A DNA stretch of 64,000 nucleotides from Azospirillum sp. TSH64. GTDB taxonomy: Bacteria; Pseudomonadota; Alphaproteobacteria; Azospirillales; Azospirillaceae. Both the position numbers and the translations under genes were made by a program. Under the pieces are notes generated by a model. The model was not told where the DNA came from. It worked only from the letters and a program-made list of their open reading frames with translations, and did no database searches. The DNA is taken from NCBI RefSeq assembly GCF_003116035.1, contig NZ_LGQW01000015.1, forward strand, positions 1,978,047 through 2,042,046. The letters run 5' to 3'. Of this stretch, positions 46,700-55,834 are shown piece by piece. Position 1 is the stretch's first letter. Each line of letters opens with the position of its first letter.

Positions 46700-47613
46700 C
46701 CCACCCTCCGCGCATCTGCCGGCACCGGTGAGGCCGATGCCAGACGGGCCAGGACGAGATCGGCCAGCGCCTGCGCCACGTCCACCGGCGTCACCGCCTG
46801 CAAGCCACGCCATGCCGGCATGCTGTTGACCTCCAGCACCAGGAAGCGGCCGTCGGGCGCACGGATCACATCCACCCCGGCATAATCGGCGCCGACGGCG
46901 GCGGCGGCGACCACCGCCAGATCGCCCAGCATGCCGCCCGGACTGGCGGGATGGCAGCGAGCCCCCTGCTTGACGTTGGTGATCCAGTGGTCGCCCTGGC
47001 GGACCATGGCAGCGAGCGGACGCCCGTCCACTACGAAGACGCGCCAGTCGAACCAGCCGCCATCGGCCGCACCGACATACTCCTGCAAATGGTAGACACC
47101 CGCGACCTCCTCCGGACCGGGCAGAGCCATGCCGGGATCGAGCCGGCGCAGCCCCTTGCCCTGCGACCCGAACAGCGGCTTCAGCACCACAGACCGTCCC
47201 TCGCCATGGAGGGCGGCCAGGATCGCGGTGGCCTGGACCGGATCGGCGACGCTCCAGGTGCGCGGGGTCGGCACCCCGGCCGCAACCAGCCGGTAGGCGG
47301 TGGCGCTCTTGTCGACGCAGCGTTCGATGGCCGCGGGAGTGTTGGCAACCGGCACCCCGCCATGGGCCAGCGCATGCAGCACGCCAAGCCGCAGCGTCAC
47401 CTGCTCGAAACTGCCGGCGGAGATGGTGCGGACCAGACAGGCGTCGGGCAGTCCGCCATCGAAGCCCGGAATCACCGGCCCCTCCGGGCCGAAGCCGCAG
47501 ACGCTGAGCGACACCGGAACCGCCTTCGCGCCAAGCCGGGCGAAGGCGGCGGTCAGCCGCCGGGTGTGCCAGTCGGCGCCGTCCACGAAGATGGCGATGC
47601 GGGTCCGCCCCAT
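46696..47613 (-). CDS. RimK/MptN-like ATP-grasp glutamate ligase
   Basis: 305-residue ATP-grasp protein (VVLKPLFGSQGKGLRRLD, DWRVFVVDGRPLAAMVR, GVDVIRAPDGRFLVLEVNSMPAWRGL segments). It resembles RimK and the archaeal MptN ligase that adds glutamate to H4MPT. A role in polyglutamylating dephospho-H4MPT or methylofuran is inferred. It lies 13 bases after mch. Confidence 0.82.
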   Translation of the reverse strand: MGRTRIAIFVDGADWHTRRLTAAFARLGAKAVPVSLSVCGFGPEGPVIPGFDGGLPDACLVRTISAGSFEQVTLRLGVLHALAHGGVPVANTPAAIERCVDKSATAYRLVAAGVPTPRTWSVADPVQATAILAALHGEGRSVVLKPLFGSQGKGLRRLDPGMALPGPEEVAGVYHLQEYVGAADGGWFDWRVFVVDGRPLAAMVRQGDHWITNVKQGARCHPASPGGMLGDLAVVAAAAVGADYAGVDVIRAPDGRFLVLEVNSMPAWRGLQAVTPVDVAQALADLVLARLASASPVPADARRVG

Positions 47614-47626
47614 GCCCCGGCCTCCC

Positions 47627-48592
47627 CTACCCGCCGATGCCGAAGGAACGGTCGAGCAGCGCCGGAGCCAGCGCCCCAGCGGTGAAGCTCCGTCCGCTCT
47701 CGAAGGCGGTGACGATGACGCGGGCCGGGCTGAACAGCATCGGGTCGATCTTGAAGAAGTCGAAGCCGCTCGCCGCAAACAGGTCGGCGAAGGGCCGACC
47801 ATAGTCGGCGGAGGCCGAACTGGGCAGGCGGGCCGCCAGATCGGCCGCGTCGTCGTCCGGACCGTCGACCAGCAGATGGACGGTTCCGCCGAACAGGATG
47901 GCGTCGTTGGTCCGGCCCATCGCCTGGACGAAATCGCGCCCCGGCGGCGGCAACGGCGCGCAGCCGACGCCGTCGCGCACCCGCTCCAGCGGGAAATGGA
48001 GGGCGTGCAGCTTGTGCAGCCCGACCTCCAGCACGCGGGCGACGATCTGGACCATGCCGGCCGGGCTGCGGGTCGGCGTCAGGATCAGGGTCACGCGCTC
48101 CGCCGGCACGCCGCAGTCTCGCGCCACCTTCTCCACCACCGAGACCGGCGGCCGCTTGTCCGTCTCCAGCACCAGCACGGCGCGGTCGGCCATGTCGCGA
48201 TAGCCGAGTTCGGCGAACAAAGGCTCCTTGACTGCCAGGGCCCTGCCGGGACCGGAACCCAAGGCCGAGAATTTCTCGCCCGACAGGCTCCAGCCCGCAT
48301 ATTGGCTGCCGAGGCAGGCCAGGATCGGATCGGTGGCCGTCACCGTCACCTGCGCCGGCCAATGGACGAAGGGGGAATCCATGGCGATGCGCACGCTGCC
48401 GGCACCGCCCAGGCAAATCTCGGCGATGCGGCGCCCGGCCTCCAGGCTGCCCGGCCGGTCGATGCCGACATCGATCACGGTGCAGCCGGCGGGATGCTGC
48501 TCCACCCCGATCCGCAGCATGGCGGCGTCCGCCACCAGGGCATGGACCAGGGGGGCGGCAAGCCGATTAACACTGAAGGGAAGCGAGGCCAT
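47627..48592 (-). CDS. mch: Methenyl-H4MPT cyclohydrolase
   Basis: 321 residues; LPFSVNRLAAPLVHALVADA at the start, DSPFVHWPAQVTVTATDP, CLGSQYAGWSL and FALGSGPGRAL-like (FSALGSGPGRALAVKEPLF) are Mch hallmarks. It interconverts methenyl-H4MPT and formyl-H4MPT. ATG 48592 lies inside the end of the upstream ATP-grasp gene (26-base overlap). Confidence 0.95.
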   Translation of the reverse strand: MASLPFSVNRLAAPLVHALVADAAMLRIGVEQHPAGCTVIDVGIDRPGSLEAGRRIAEICLGGAGSVRIAMDSPFVHWPAQVTVTATDPILACLGSQYAGWSLSGEKFSALGSGPGRALAVKEPLFAELGYRDMADRAVLVLETDKRPPVSVVEKVARDCGVPAERVTLILTPTRSPAGMVQIVARVLEVGLHKLHALHFPLERVRDGVGCAPLPPPGRDFVQAMGRTNDAILFGGTVHLLVDGPDDDAADLAARLPSSASADYGRPFADLFAASGFDFFKIDPMLFSPARVIVTAFESGRSFTAGALAPALLDRSFGIGG

Positions 48593-49745
48593 CGGCGGTT
48601 CTCTCCACAAAGCAGGCCCGCCGCGAGCAGTCCGCGACGATGCGTTTGATCCGGCAGGACAGGCGGTGACGCGCCTCCTCCTCGTCCCCGCCCCAGGCGG
48701 TTACGCTGCACAACGGTTGTCCACTCCCCACCGCGCTGCCGGGTCGAGGCAGGTCGGCGCACCAGGGGGGCCACGAGAACACTGTCGGCACCGTCAGGGC
48801 GGAGGCGGCATAGGCCACCGCCCCGGCAATGACGCCCGGACGCGCCGCTCCCAACGTCCAACCGCGTCCGGCGGCAGCGTCGAGATGGGCGCGCATCACC
48901 CCGCCCAGCCGGTGACGTTCGAGCAGGTCGAGCGTGGCCCCCGGACGCGGGTTGACCTCCAGCACCGTCACCGAATTGCCGTCGACCAGCAGGTCCAGGC
49001 TGTTCAGCCCGACCAGCCCGAAGGCGGCGGCGATGCGCCGAGCTGCCTCCGCAAGCCGGTCGGCCAGCGACTGCGGCACCGCGGCCGGAAGCACCGCCCC
49101 GCCATAGCGGAAGGGCGCATCGGGCGCCGGATCGGTCCATTGCCGGCTGATCGCCACCGTTTCGCACCGGCCGGTACAGTCGGCGATGAAGGCGACGGAG
49201 GTTGGCCGTCCCTCTGCCCGCCGTTGCAGGTAATGACCGTCCGGCAAGGGACTGCCGGCCCAGGGCACGATATGCCAGCCCCCGGCCGCTCCCGTCCGTT
49301 TGACCAGCCAGTGCCCGGGAATCGCATCGTCTGGCATTGCCAGCTGCGTTTCCGGATGCCCGATGCCCAGGTCTTCCAGGCCCAGCGTCGCCAGCCGCGC
49401 GGCGAAGCCAGCCGGATCCTTGACCGCCCGCACGATATCCGGCCCGTTGCCAAGCAGCCGGTACGGACCGGCCTGCATCAGCGCGCCAAGCATGTCGGGC
49501 GCCTGCTCGAACCCCGACCCGACGACCAGAGCGCTGCCCGGCGGAGCCAGCGTCCGGGCGGCGGCGATCAACGCCTCCCGGTCAAAGCCGGCGACGGGAT
49601 CGCCGGCGACGCAACGGGCAGGCATCGGCAGATCGGCATCGCCGAACTGGTCCATCGTCGCGACAATGGCCCCGGTGCGCGCCACCGCCTGGGCGATGGC
49701 CCGGCCCGACAGGGCGGCGACCAGGATCACGCCGCTGTCCGGCAT
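48567..49745 (-). CDS. ATP-grasp protein of the H4MPT cluster
   Basis: 392 residues, third ATP-grasp protein in the region: WLVKRTGAAGGWHIVP, YLQRRAEGRPTSVAFI and LEVNPRPGATLDLLE. Proteins of this kind lie between mtdB and mch in methylotroph gene clusters; the substrate is unknown. The C-terminal 130 residues (GVIAGAVAYAASALTVP onwards) are outside the ATP-grasp core and contain several Cys. The start overlaps the mtdB end by 19 bases. Confidence 0.82.
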   Translation of the reverse strand: MPDSGVILVAALSGRAIAQAVARTGAIVATMDQFGDADLPMPARCVAGDPVAGFDREALIAAARTLAPPGSALVVGSGFEQAPDMLGALMQAGPYRLLGNGPDIVRAVKDPAGFAARLATLGLEDLGIGHPETQLAMPDDAIPGHWLVKRTGAAGGWHIVPWAGSPLPDGHYLQRRAEGRPTSVAFIADCTGRCETVAISRQWTDPAPDAPFRYGGAVLPAAVPQSLADRLAEAARRIAAAFGLVGLNSLDLLVDGNSVTVLEVNPRPGATLDLLERHRLGGVMRAHLDAAAGRGWTLGAARPGVIAGAVAYAASALTVPTVFSWPPWCADLPRPGSAVGSGQPLCSVTAWGGDEEEARHRLSCRIKRIVADCSRRACFVERTADGLASLQC

Positions 49746-50629
49746 TGGGCGCGGGCCAGGGCAAAGGCGTCGTCGAAGGCCAGATAGACCGGCTTCGCCG
49801 CCTCGCGCATCGCCTTGAACAGGCCATGCTGGGTCTTGAACTTCACATTGCCGATGGCGAGCGCGCCGATGCCAACGGCGTCCGTGCCCTCGATGGGGGC
49901 GCCGTCGCTGAAGGCGTCCACCCCCTCCACGCCGGCCGGCGGCACGGCATTGACGTCGGCCACCACCCGCACCGACGGGGTGGCGGCGATCTGCGTGCGG
50001 CTCAGCACCCGAACGCCGGCGCGGGCAACCGCCAGCACCACGTCGGTCTCCGCCAGGATCGCGGCCTTGTGGGCATCGGTCGAGCCGTCGACCGCGCCCA
50101 GCGTCACGCCGAACCGCTGACGGTAGGAGGCCGCCCGCTCGGCGACGGACGCCGCACCGTCATGGCCGACCAGTTGAACGGACGCACCGGCACGCGCGGC
50201 CAGCACCGCGGCGACGCCGCCAACCGGCCCCTTGCCGCCGAACACCGCGACCCGTGAGCCGGCAAGCGTCAACCCAACTTTCTCCAGCTGGGCCTCGACC
50301 TTCGCGATCATCGCCGCGGCGGTGGTGTAGGCGCCGGACGGATCGGCGAAGACCGAGATCTCGAACGGCGGGACCATGGCCCGGCGCGCCGCCTCCAGCA
50401 TGTCCAGCGCCGTCAGGATGTCGCGGCCGGCGATGAACAGACCGGTCCGCTTGGCGTCGCCCGGAGCGCGGGAAAAAATCATATCCTGGACAAGACCCGG
50501 CACTTCGCCAGTCTCGACATGGGTATAAGGCACGATGACGCCATAGCCGGCGTCACACGCCATGTTGATGTCGAATGGACTGACCGCCTTTACCGGAGTA
50601 ATGGCGTGCATGACATAGGGCTTTTCCAT
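49727..50629 (-). CDS. mtdB: NAD(P)-dependent methylene-H4MPT dehydrogenase
   Basis: 300 residues: FDINMACDAGYGVIVPYTHV and the Rossmann loop GGKGPVGG (131-138). It oxidises methylene-H4MPT to methenyl-H4MPT. Length and motifs agree with MtdB rather than the THF-linked MtdA-type enzyme, but the two are related. ATG 50629 follows the beta-RFAP synthase stop by 50 bases. Confidence 0.94.
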   Translation of the reverse strand: MEKPYVMHAITPVKAVSPFDINMACDAGYGVIVPYTHVETGEVPGLVQDMIFSRAPGDAKRTGLFIAGRDILTALDMLEAARRAMVPPFEISVFADPSGAYTTAAAMIAKVEAQLEKVGLTLAGSRVAVFGGKGPVGGVAAVLAARAGASVQLVGHDGAASVAERAASYRQRFGVTLGAVDGSTDAHKAAILAETDVVLAVARAGVRVLSRTQIAATPSVRVVADVNAVPPAGVEGVDAFSDGAPIEGTDAVGIGALAIGNVKFKTQHGLFKAMREAAKPVYLAFDDAFALARAQCRTAA

Positions 50630-50679
50630 GAAACGAAGTCCTCGGTTCGCTTCATGGCACTGTCTTTCACCTCATGGGT

Positions 50680-51714
50680 TCAAGCTGTCTTTTTTGCGAC
50701 TGTTTCGTATCCGGCAGCGACTGCTTTCTGACCGGAGAAGGTCTCCACCACCGCCCCGTGATTCCGCCCCCGGCAGACGACGAAACGCAGGTTGGGCCGC
50801 GTCCGCCAGCGCGCCTGCGCGCCCTCCGCCGCCCGCTCCGCCGATGCCGCATCGCCGAAGACGGCAAAGCCGGTCGGCCCCCAGGAACTCTGCCCAACTC
50901 CCGCGGCGCCGGCCACTGGGAGCCACCGCAGAACCTCAGCCACATCCAGGCTGCTGAAGCGCCCGCCCTGGGCCGGGGCGAAATGGTCGCCGACCACGCT
51001 CTGGAGTTCGGTCACGGCGGCGCCGAACCGCATGGCATCCCCTTCCGCCAGCGCCGGCAGCCCGACCATCAACGCCAGCCGGCACAGATAGGCCGCCTTG
51101 TCCGCCGGAAAGGGGGGCAGATCGCGGAAGGCGACCGTCTCAGCCGTGCCGGACAGGCCGCGGTTGGCATCGTCGAACACCAGCAGCATGCGCCACGCCT
51201 CCGGCAGAGCCATGCGGCTGATGACGGGAGGCGGCTCGTCGAGCGCACCCTTGCCGCCGTCCAGAATGACGCCGCCCTGTTCGAACGCACCGACGCCGAT
51301 GCCCGACCGCGCCCCCCGGTCCAGCAGGTTGGCGACCCGGCGCGGCGGCAGCGGCCGGCCGGTCATCGCCGACAGGGCCGCCCCGACGGCCAGCGCCAGC
51401 TGGGTGCCCGACCCCAGCCCGGAATGGGACGGGATGGTCCGGCCCAGCCGCAGGGAAAAGCGGTTTTCCACGCCCAGCGCCCCGCACAGCCGGTCGAGAT
51501 ACCCCGCCGCCCGGCAGTCCGGACCGACAGGAACATCGCTTCCGGATTTCCCGCGCATCAACATCAGGTCCGTTCCCAGCCCGTCGAGCGTCAGGCCCAG
51601 GCTGCCGAAGCGCCGGCCCAGCCCGCCCTCCATGTCGAGAAACCCAAGATGCAGCCGGGCGGGCACCTCCACCCGCACCGTGTCGACTGTCATGCGCTGT
51701 TCGCCGCAAATCAT
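50680..51714 (-). CDS. Beta-ribofuranosylaminobenzene 5'-phosphate synthase
   Basis: 344 residues of the GHMP-kinase fold (VEVPARLHLGFLDMEGG, IPSHSGLGSGTQLALAVG, GAAGVGQSSWGPTGFAVFG). It condenses p-aminobenzoate with PRPP, the first committed step of H4MPT synthesis. ATG 51714 has AGGTAGG upstream; ATG 51693 is an alternative. It is the first gene of the mtdB-mch-fae operon and faces fhcB. Confidence 0.93.
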   Translation of the reverse strand: MICGEQRMTVDTVRVEVPARLHLGFLDMEGGLGRRFGSLGLTLDGLGTDLMLMRGKSGSDVPVGPDCRAAGYLDRLCGALGVENRFSLRLGRTIPSHSGLGSGTQLALAVGAALSAMTGRPLPPRRVANLLDRGARSGIGVGAFEQGGVILDGGKGALDEPPPVISRMALPEAWRMLLVFDDANRGLSGTAETVAFRDLPPFPADKAAYLCRLALMVGLPALAEGDAMRFGAAVTELQSVVGDHFAPAQGGRFSSLDVAEVLRWLPVAGAAGVGQSSWGPTGFAVFGDAASAERAAEGAQARWRTRPNLRFVVCRGRNHGAVVETFSGQKAVAAGYETVAKKTA

Positions 51715-51940
51715 GGCCTACCTGTCGCAAAAGCCAAGGCGACCAGCCGCCTTTCGCACATAATAAAATTGGCGGCGGCAAAATCAATGAGAACATCAAA
51801 ATAAAACAGATTATAATTCAATAATTTTCAAATATCCGCTCTGATTTGCTCGTCTCCGCAAAAGAGATAAACTGACATTTCGTGCTCAATATTATTTAAT
51901 ACAACTTTCTACACTCGACTTCATGCGCGGGGTTTGGGAT
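51715..51940. promoter_or_regulatory. AT-rich divergent promoter region beta-RFAP synthase/fhcB
   Basis: The stretch from about 51760 to 51920 is strongly AT-rich for this genome (runs such as CAAAATAAAACAGATTATAA and AATATTATTTAATACAAC). It must drive the mtdB-mch-fae operon on the left and the fhc operon on the right. It contains a TGTCGCAAA box at 51723. Confidence 0.6.
51723..51731 (+). promoter_or_regulatory. TGTCGCAAA box in the H4MPT divergent promoter
   Basis: ACCTGTCGCAAAAGCC, ten bases upstream of the beta-RFAP synthase ATG at 51714. It shares CCTGTCGCAAA with the boxes before gbcA and dgcA. Lying so near the start it would more likely repress, or the start is the downstream ATG 51693. 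Confidence 0.45.
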
Positions 51941-53257
51941 ATGGACTACGGACTCGGCGGGAGCGACCTCACACTGCCCATGAGCGATATCGTTTGCCCG
52001 TTCTGCGCAATGGCCTGTGATGACCTTGCAATCGCACACGATGGCACCGGACAGCTCAGGGTGACCGCCAACGGCTGCGCACGGGCACGCACCCTGTTCG
52101 CCCTTCCGGCATTGCCGGCCCACTGTTTCATCAAGGGTCGCGCCGCTCCGCTCGACGAAGCGCTGGACGCGGCGGCGGGTTTGCTGAGGGATGCGGTGTC
52201 GCCCGCCGTCGGAGGACTGTCCGCCGACACCGAAGGAGTCTCTGCGGCTCTGGTGCTGGCCGAACGGCTGGGTGCGGTGGTCGACCACGCCGCGTCCGAC
52301 AGCCTGTTCCACGGCCTGCGCGCGCTCCAAGTGACCGGCGCCATGACCGCCACCTTCGGCGAAATTCGCAACCGTGCCGACCTGTTCGTCCTGTTCGGAA
52401 CCGAGTTCGAGCGCCATGCCCCCCGCCTGTTCGACCGCATCGTCCGTCCGCCGACAGCCCTGTTCCGCGATGCCGGCGCGGCGCGCGGCTTCCTGATCGG
52501 TCCCAACGACGGACCGGTACCGGACGGGTTCGAGCGGCTTAGCGCCGACCTGACGCACGCCTCTGCCATCGCCGCCGCCCTGTCTCAGCTGGTGGCCGGC
52601 GAAACACCCCGCGGCGGCCGGGTGGGCTCCATCGCTATGGAGGAACTCGCCCGCGTCGCCGTGGCGCTGCGGGAGGCGCGCTTCGGCGTCGTCGGCTGGG
52701 TCGCCGCCACGCTGGACCCGGCGGCAGGCGATGTCGCCATCGAGGCCTTCAACCGATTGGTGGTGACCGCCAACGCCTCCACCCGCTGCGCCGGCTTGCC
52801 CCTGGGCGGCAAGGGCAACGCGCTGGGCGCCAACTACGTGTGCGCCTGGCAATATGGCGTGCCGCTGCGCTCCCGCCTGGGGGCCGGCCCGCCGGAACAC
52901 GATCCGCTGCGCTATCGGCTGAAAAGCCTGCTGGCCGGGGGCGAGGTCGATGCGCTGGTATGGCTTTCGGCCCTGAACGGCGCGGAACTGCCGGACACCC
53001 GCACGCCGATGATCGTGCTGGCCCGCCCCGGACAGCCGTTGCCCCGCGACCCGGAGGTGCTGATCCCGGTCGCCATCCCCGGCCTCGACCATTCCGGCAG
53101 CATCCACCGCGGCGACGGCGTCGCCGCCCTGCCGCTGCGCCGCTTGCGAACGACCGCCATGACGCTTCCATCGGCCGCGTCGGTGCTGAGCGCCCTGCTC
53201 GACCGCCTCCCCTCCTCCCATCTCCCCATTCGGCTTCGGAAGACAGCGCATGTCTGA
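51941..53257 (+). CDS. fhcB: Formyltransferase/hydrolase complex subunit B
   Basis: About 438 residues homologous to formylmethanofuran dehydrogenase subunit B (SDIVCPFCAMACDDL, GCARARTLF, LPLGGKGNALGANYV). In bacteria the Fhc complex lacks redox cofactors and only hydrolyses and transfers formyl groups; FhcB is thought structural. ATG 51923, 51941 and 51980 are all possible; 51941 has a GGGG stretch at fair spacing. The end overlaps fhcA by eight bases. Confidence 0.92.
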   Translation: MDYGLGGSDLTLPMSDIVCPFCAMACDDLAIAHDGTGQLRVTANGCARARTLFALPALPAHCFIKGRAAPLDEALDAAAGLLRDAVSPAVGGLSADTEGVSAALVLAERLGAVVDHAASDSLFHGLRALQVTGAMTATFGEIRNRADLFVLFGTEFERHAPRLFDRIVRPPTALFRDAGAARGFLIGPNDGPVPDGFERLSADLTHASAIAAALSQLVAGETPRGGRVGSIAMEELARVAVALREARFGVVGWVAATLDPAAGDVAIEAFNRLVVTANASTRCAGLPLGGKGNALGANYVCAWQYGVPLRSRLGAGPPEHDPLRYRLKSLLAGGEVDALVWLSALNGAELPDTRTPMIVLARPGQPLPRDPEVLIPVAIPGLDHSGSIHRGDGVAALPLRRLRTTAMTLPSAASVLSALLDRLPSSHLPIRLRKTAHV

Positions 53258-54938
53258 CGCCTACACCCTGCTGCGCGGCGGTCGCGTCTGCGATCCGACC
53301 GAGAGCACCGACGGTGGCAGGTTGCGTGACCTGTACCTGAAGGACGGCCGCATCGCTGCGACGCCTCCGCAGGAAGCCCGCATCGGCGAGGTGATCGATC
53401 TGGAAGGTCGCATCGTCATGGCCGGGGCTATCGACATCCACAGCCACATCGGCGGCGGCAAGGTGAACCTCGCCCGCCTGCTTCTCCCGGAGGAGCATCG
53501 CGAGCATGCCAGCGGCCCCGACGGGCTGCGCCGCTCCGGCAGCGGCCTGTTCACCCCATCCAGCTTCGTCACCGGCTACCGCTATGCCGAGATGGGCTAC
53601 ACCGCAGCCTTCGAGCCTGCGATGCTGCCCTCCAATGCGCGCCACACCCATCTGGAACTGGCCGACATTCCGATCATCGACAAGGGCTGCTACGCCGTCC
53701 TCGGCAACGACGATTTCCTGCTGGAGCGGCTGGCCGCCGGGGCGACGCAGTCGGAGGTCAACGACTATGTCGCCTGGATCCTCCACGCCACCCAGGCGGT
53801 CGGCGTCAAAGTGGTGAATCCCGGCGGCATCAGCGCCTTCAAGTTCAACCAGCGCCGCCTGGATCTGGACGAGGCACATCCCCATTACGGCATCACGCCA
53901 CGCCGCATCCTGACCACGCTGGCCACATCGCTGTCCGACCTCGGAGTGCCTCATCCGCTGCACATCCACTGCAACAATCTGGGCATCCCCGGCAATGAAG
54001 CGGTGACGCGCGAGACCATCGCCGCACTGGACGGGCTGCCCGCCCACCTGACCCACCTGCAATTCCACAGTTACGGGACGGAAGGCGACCGCCGCTTCTC
54101 CTCGGCCGCCGCCGAGATCGCGGAGGCGGTGAACCGCAACCCGAACATCTCTGTCGATGTCGGCCAGATCATCTTCGGCCAGACCATCACCGCCTCGGCC
54201 GACATCATGTCGCAGTTCCGCAACAGCGGCCTCGCCAGCCCGCGCAAATGGGTGTGCACCGATATCGAATGCGACGGCGGCTGCGGGCTGGTGCCGTTCC
54301 GCTACCGCGACAAGGCCTTCGTCAACGCCTTGCAATGGGCGATCGGGCTGGAGCTGTTCCTGCTGATCGAGGACCCCTGGCGGGCCTATCTGACCACCGA
54401 CCATCCGAACGGCGGCCCCTTCACCAGCTATCCGCATTTGATCCGGTTGCTGATGGACCGCAGCTTCCGCAACGAGCAGCTGGCGCGGATCAATCCCGAT
54501 GTCGCCGCGCACAGCCGGCTCGGTTCCATCGAGCGCGAATACACGCTCGACGAGATCGCCATCATGACCCGCGCCGGCCCAGCCCGCGTGCTGGGGCTGC
54601 GCGACCGCGGCCACCTGCGCCCCGGCGCCGTCGCCGACGTGGTGGTCTATGACGATTTGCCCGACCGCGAGGCTATGTTCGCGGCCCCCGCCTGGGTGTT
54701 CAAGAACGGTCGGCCGGTGGCACGGAACGGGGAGCTGACTGCGACCGGCTGGGGCGACACCATCGTTGTCCGGCCGGACTTCGACCCCGCCATCGAACGG
54801 CGGCTGAAACCATGGTTCGAAGATCACCAGACCGTGCGGCTCGGCAACTTCCGCATCGCGGACGGCGAGATCCTCGACCATGGCCGCGGCGGCCTGTCCA
54901 TCGTTCCGATCCTGACGGCGTCCGACCCATGCTTCTGA
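53250..54938 (+). CDS. fhcA: Formyltransferase/hydrolase complex subunit A
   Basis: 562-residue amidohydrolase-fold subunit. Metal-binding AIDIHSHIGGGKVN, LHIHCNNLGIPGN and HLQFHSYGTEG are visible. In the bacterial complex it hydrolyses formyl-methylofuran to formate. The fhcD start overlaps its end by ten bases. Confidence 0.94.
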   Translation: MSDAYTLLRGGRVCDPTESTDGGRLRDLYLKDGRIAATPPQEARIGEVIDLEGRIVMAGAIDIHSHIGGGKVNLARLLLPEEHREHASGPDGLRRSGSGLFTPSSFVTGYRYAEMGYTAAFEPAMLPSNARHTHLELADIPIIDKGCYAVLGNDDFLLERLAAGATQSEVNDYVAWILHATQAVGVKVVNPGGISAFKFNQRRLDLDEAHPHYGITPRRILTTLATSLSDLGVPHPLHIHCNNLGIPGNEAVTRETIAALDGLPAHLTHLQFHSYGTEGDRRFSSAAAEIAEAVNRNPNISVDVGQIIFGQTITASADIMSQFRNSGLASPRKWVCTDIECDGGCGLVPFRYRDKAFVNALQWAIGLELFLLIEDPWRAYLTTDHPNGGPFTSYPHLIRLLMDRSFRNEQLARINPDVAAHSRLGSIEREYTLDEIAIMTRAGPARVLGLRDRGHLRPGAVADVVVYDDLPDREAMFAAPAWVFKNGRPVARNGELTATGWGDTIVVRPDFDPAIERRLKPWFEDHQTVRLGNFRIADGEILDHGRGGLSIVPILTASDPCF

Positions 54939-55834
54939 ACGGCATCCACATCGAAAACAGCTATGCCGAGGCCTTCGACATGAAGGCGACCCGGCTGATC
55001 GTGACCGCCGACACACCGGCCTGGGCGCGCCATGCCGGCATGGCTGCCACCGGTTTCGCCACCTCGGTCATCGCCTGCGGCTGCGAGGCCGGGATCGAGC
55101 GGGAACTGGCGCCGGAGGAAACCCCCGACGGGCGCCCCGGTGTCGCCCTGCTGTTCTTCGCCACCGGGCGCAGCGTGCTGGGAAAGCAGGTGGAGACCCG
55201 CGTCGGCCAATGCATCCTGACCTGCCCCGGCACCGCCTGCTTCGCCGGCGTGCCGCGCGGGGTGAAGGAGGATCTGATCCCGCTGGGCCGGAAGCTGCGC
55301 TATTTCGGCGACGGCCAGCAGATGTCGAAACTGCTCGGCGGCCGGCGCTACTGGCGCATCCCGGTGATGGACGGCGAGTTCCTGTGCGAGGAATCGAGCT
55401 GGAGCGTGCCCGCGGTCGGCGGCGGCAACCTGCTGATCCTCGCCGATGCACGGATGGCCGCGCTGGAGGCAGCGGAAGCGGCGGCGGATGCCATGCGCGC
55501 AGTGCCCAATGTGGTGCTGCCCTTCCCCGGCGGGGTCGTCCGCTCCGGCTCCAAGATCGGAGCGAAGTACAAGGGGATGCCGGCCTCCACCAACGATGCC
55601 TATTGCCCGACGCTGCGCGGCCTGCCGCGCTCCCTCCTGCCGGCCGAGGTCGAATCGGTGCTGGAGATCGTCATCGACGGGCTGACCGCCGCCGACGTCG
55701 CCGCCGCCACCACGGCTGGGCTGAAATGCCTGATCGAACGCGGCCGCGGCTCAGGCGTCTGGGGCGTCACCGCCGGCAATTACGGCGGCAAGCTGGGCCG
55801 CCATCATTTCCATCTTCACGAGCTGCTGCCATGA
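54929..55834 (+). CDS. fhcD: Formylmethanofuran:H4MPT formyltransferase subunit
   Basis: 301 residues; starts LLNGIHIENSYAEAFDMKATR, the Ftr/FhcD N-terminus. It transfers the formyl group from formyl-H4MPT to methylofuran within the Fhc complex. KIGAKYKGMPASTNDAYCP is also typical. It overlaps fhcC by ATGA. Confidence 0.95.
   Translation: MLLNGIHIENSYAEAFDMKATRLIVTADTPAWARHAGMAATGFATSVIACGCEAGIERELAPEETPDGRPGVALLFFATGRSVLGKQVETRVGQCILTCPGTACFAGVPRGVKEDLIPLGRKLRYFGDGQQMSKLLGGRRYWRIPVMDGEFLCEESSWSVPAVGGGNLLILADARMAALEAAEAAADAMRAVPNVVLPFPGGVVRSGSKIGAKYKGMPASTNDAYCPTLRGLPRSLLPAEVESVLEIVIDGLTAADVAAATTAGLKCLIERGRGSGVWGVTAGNYGGKLGRHHFHLHELLP

Noticed and set aside
43524..46829. Plus-strand frame of over 1000 codons spanning the ATP-grasp, HisA-like and fae genes
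   Set aside because: It crosses several genes on both strands in a different frame and has no domain-like sequence.
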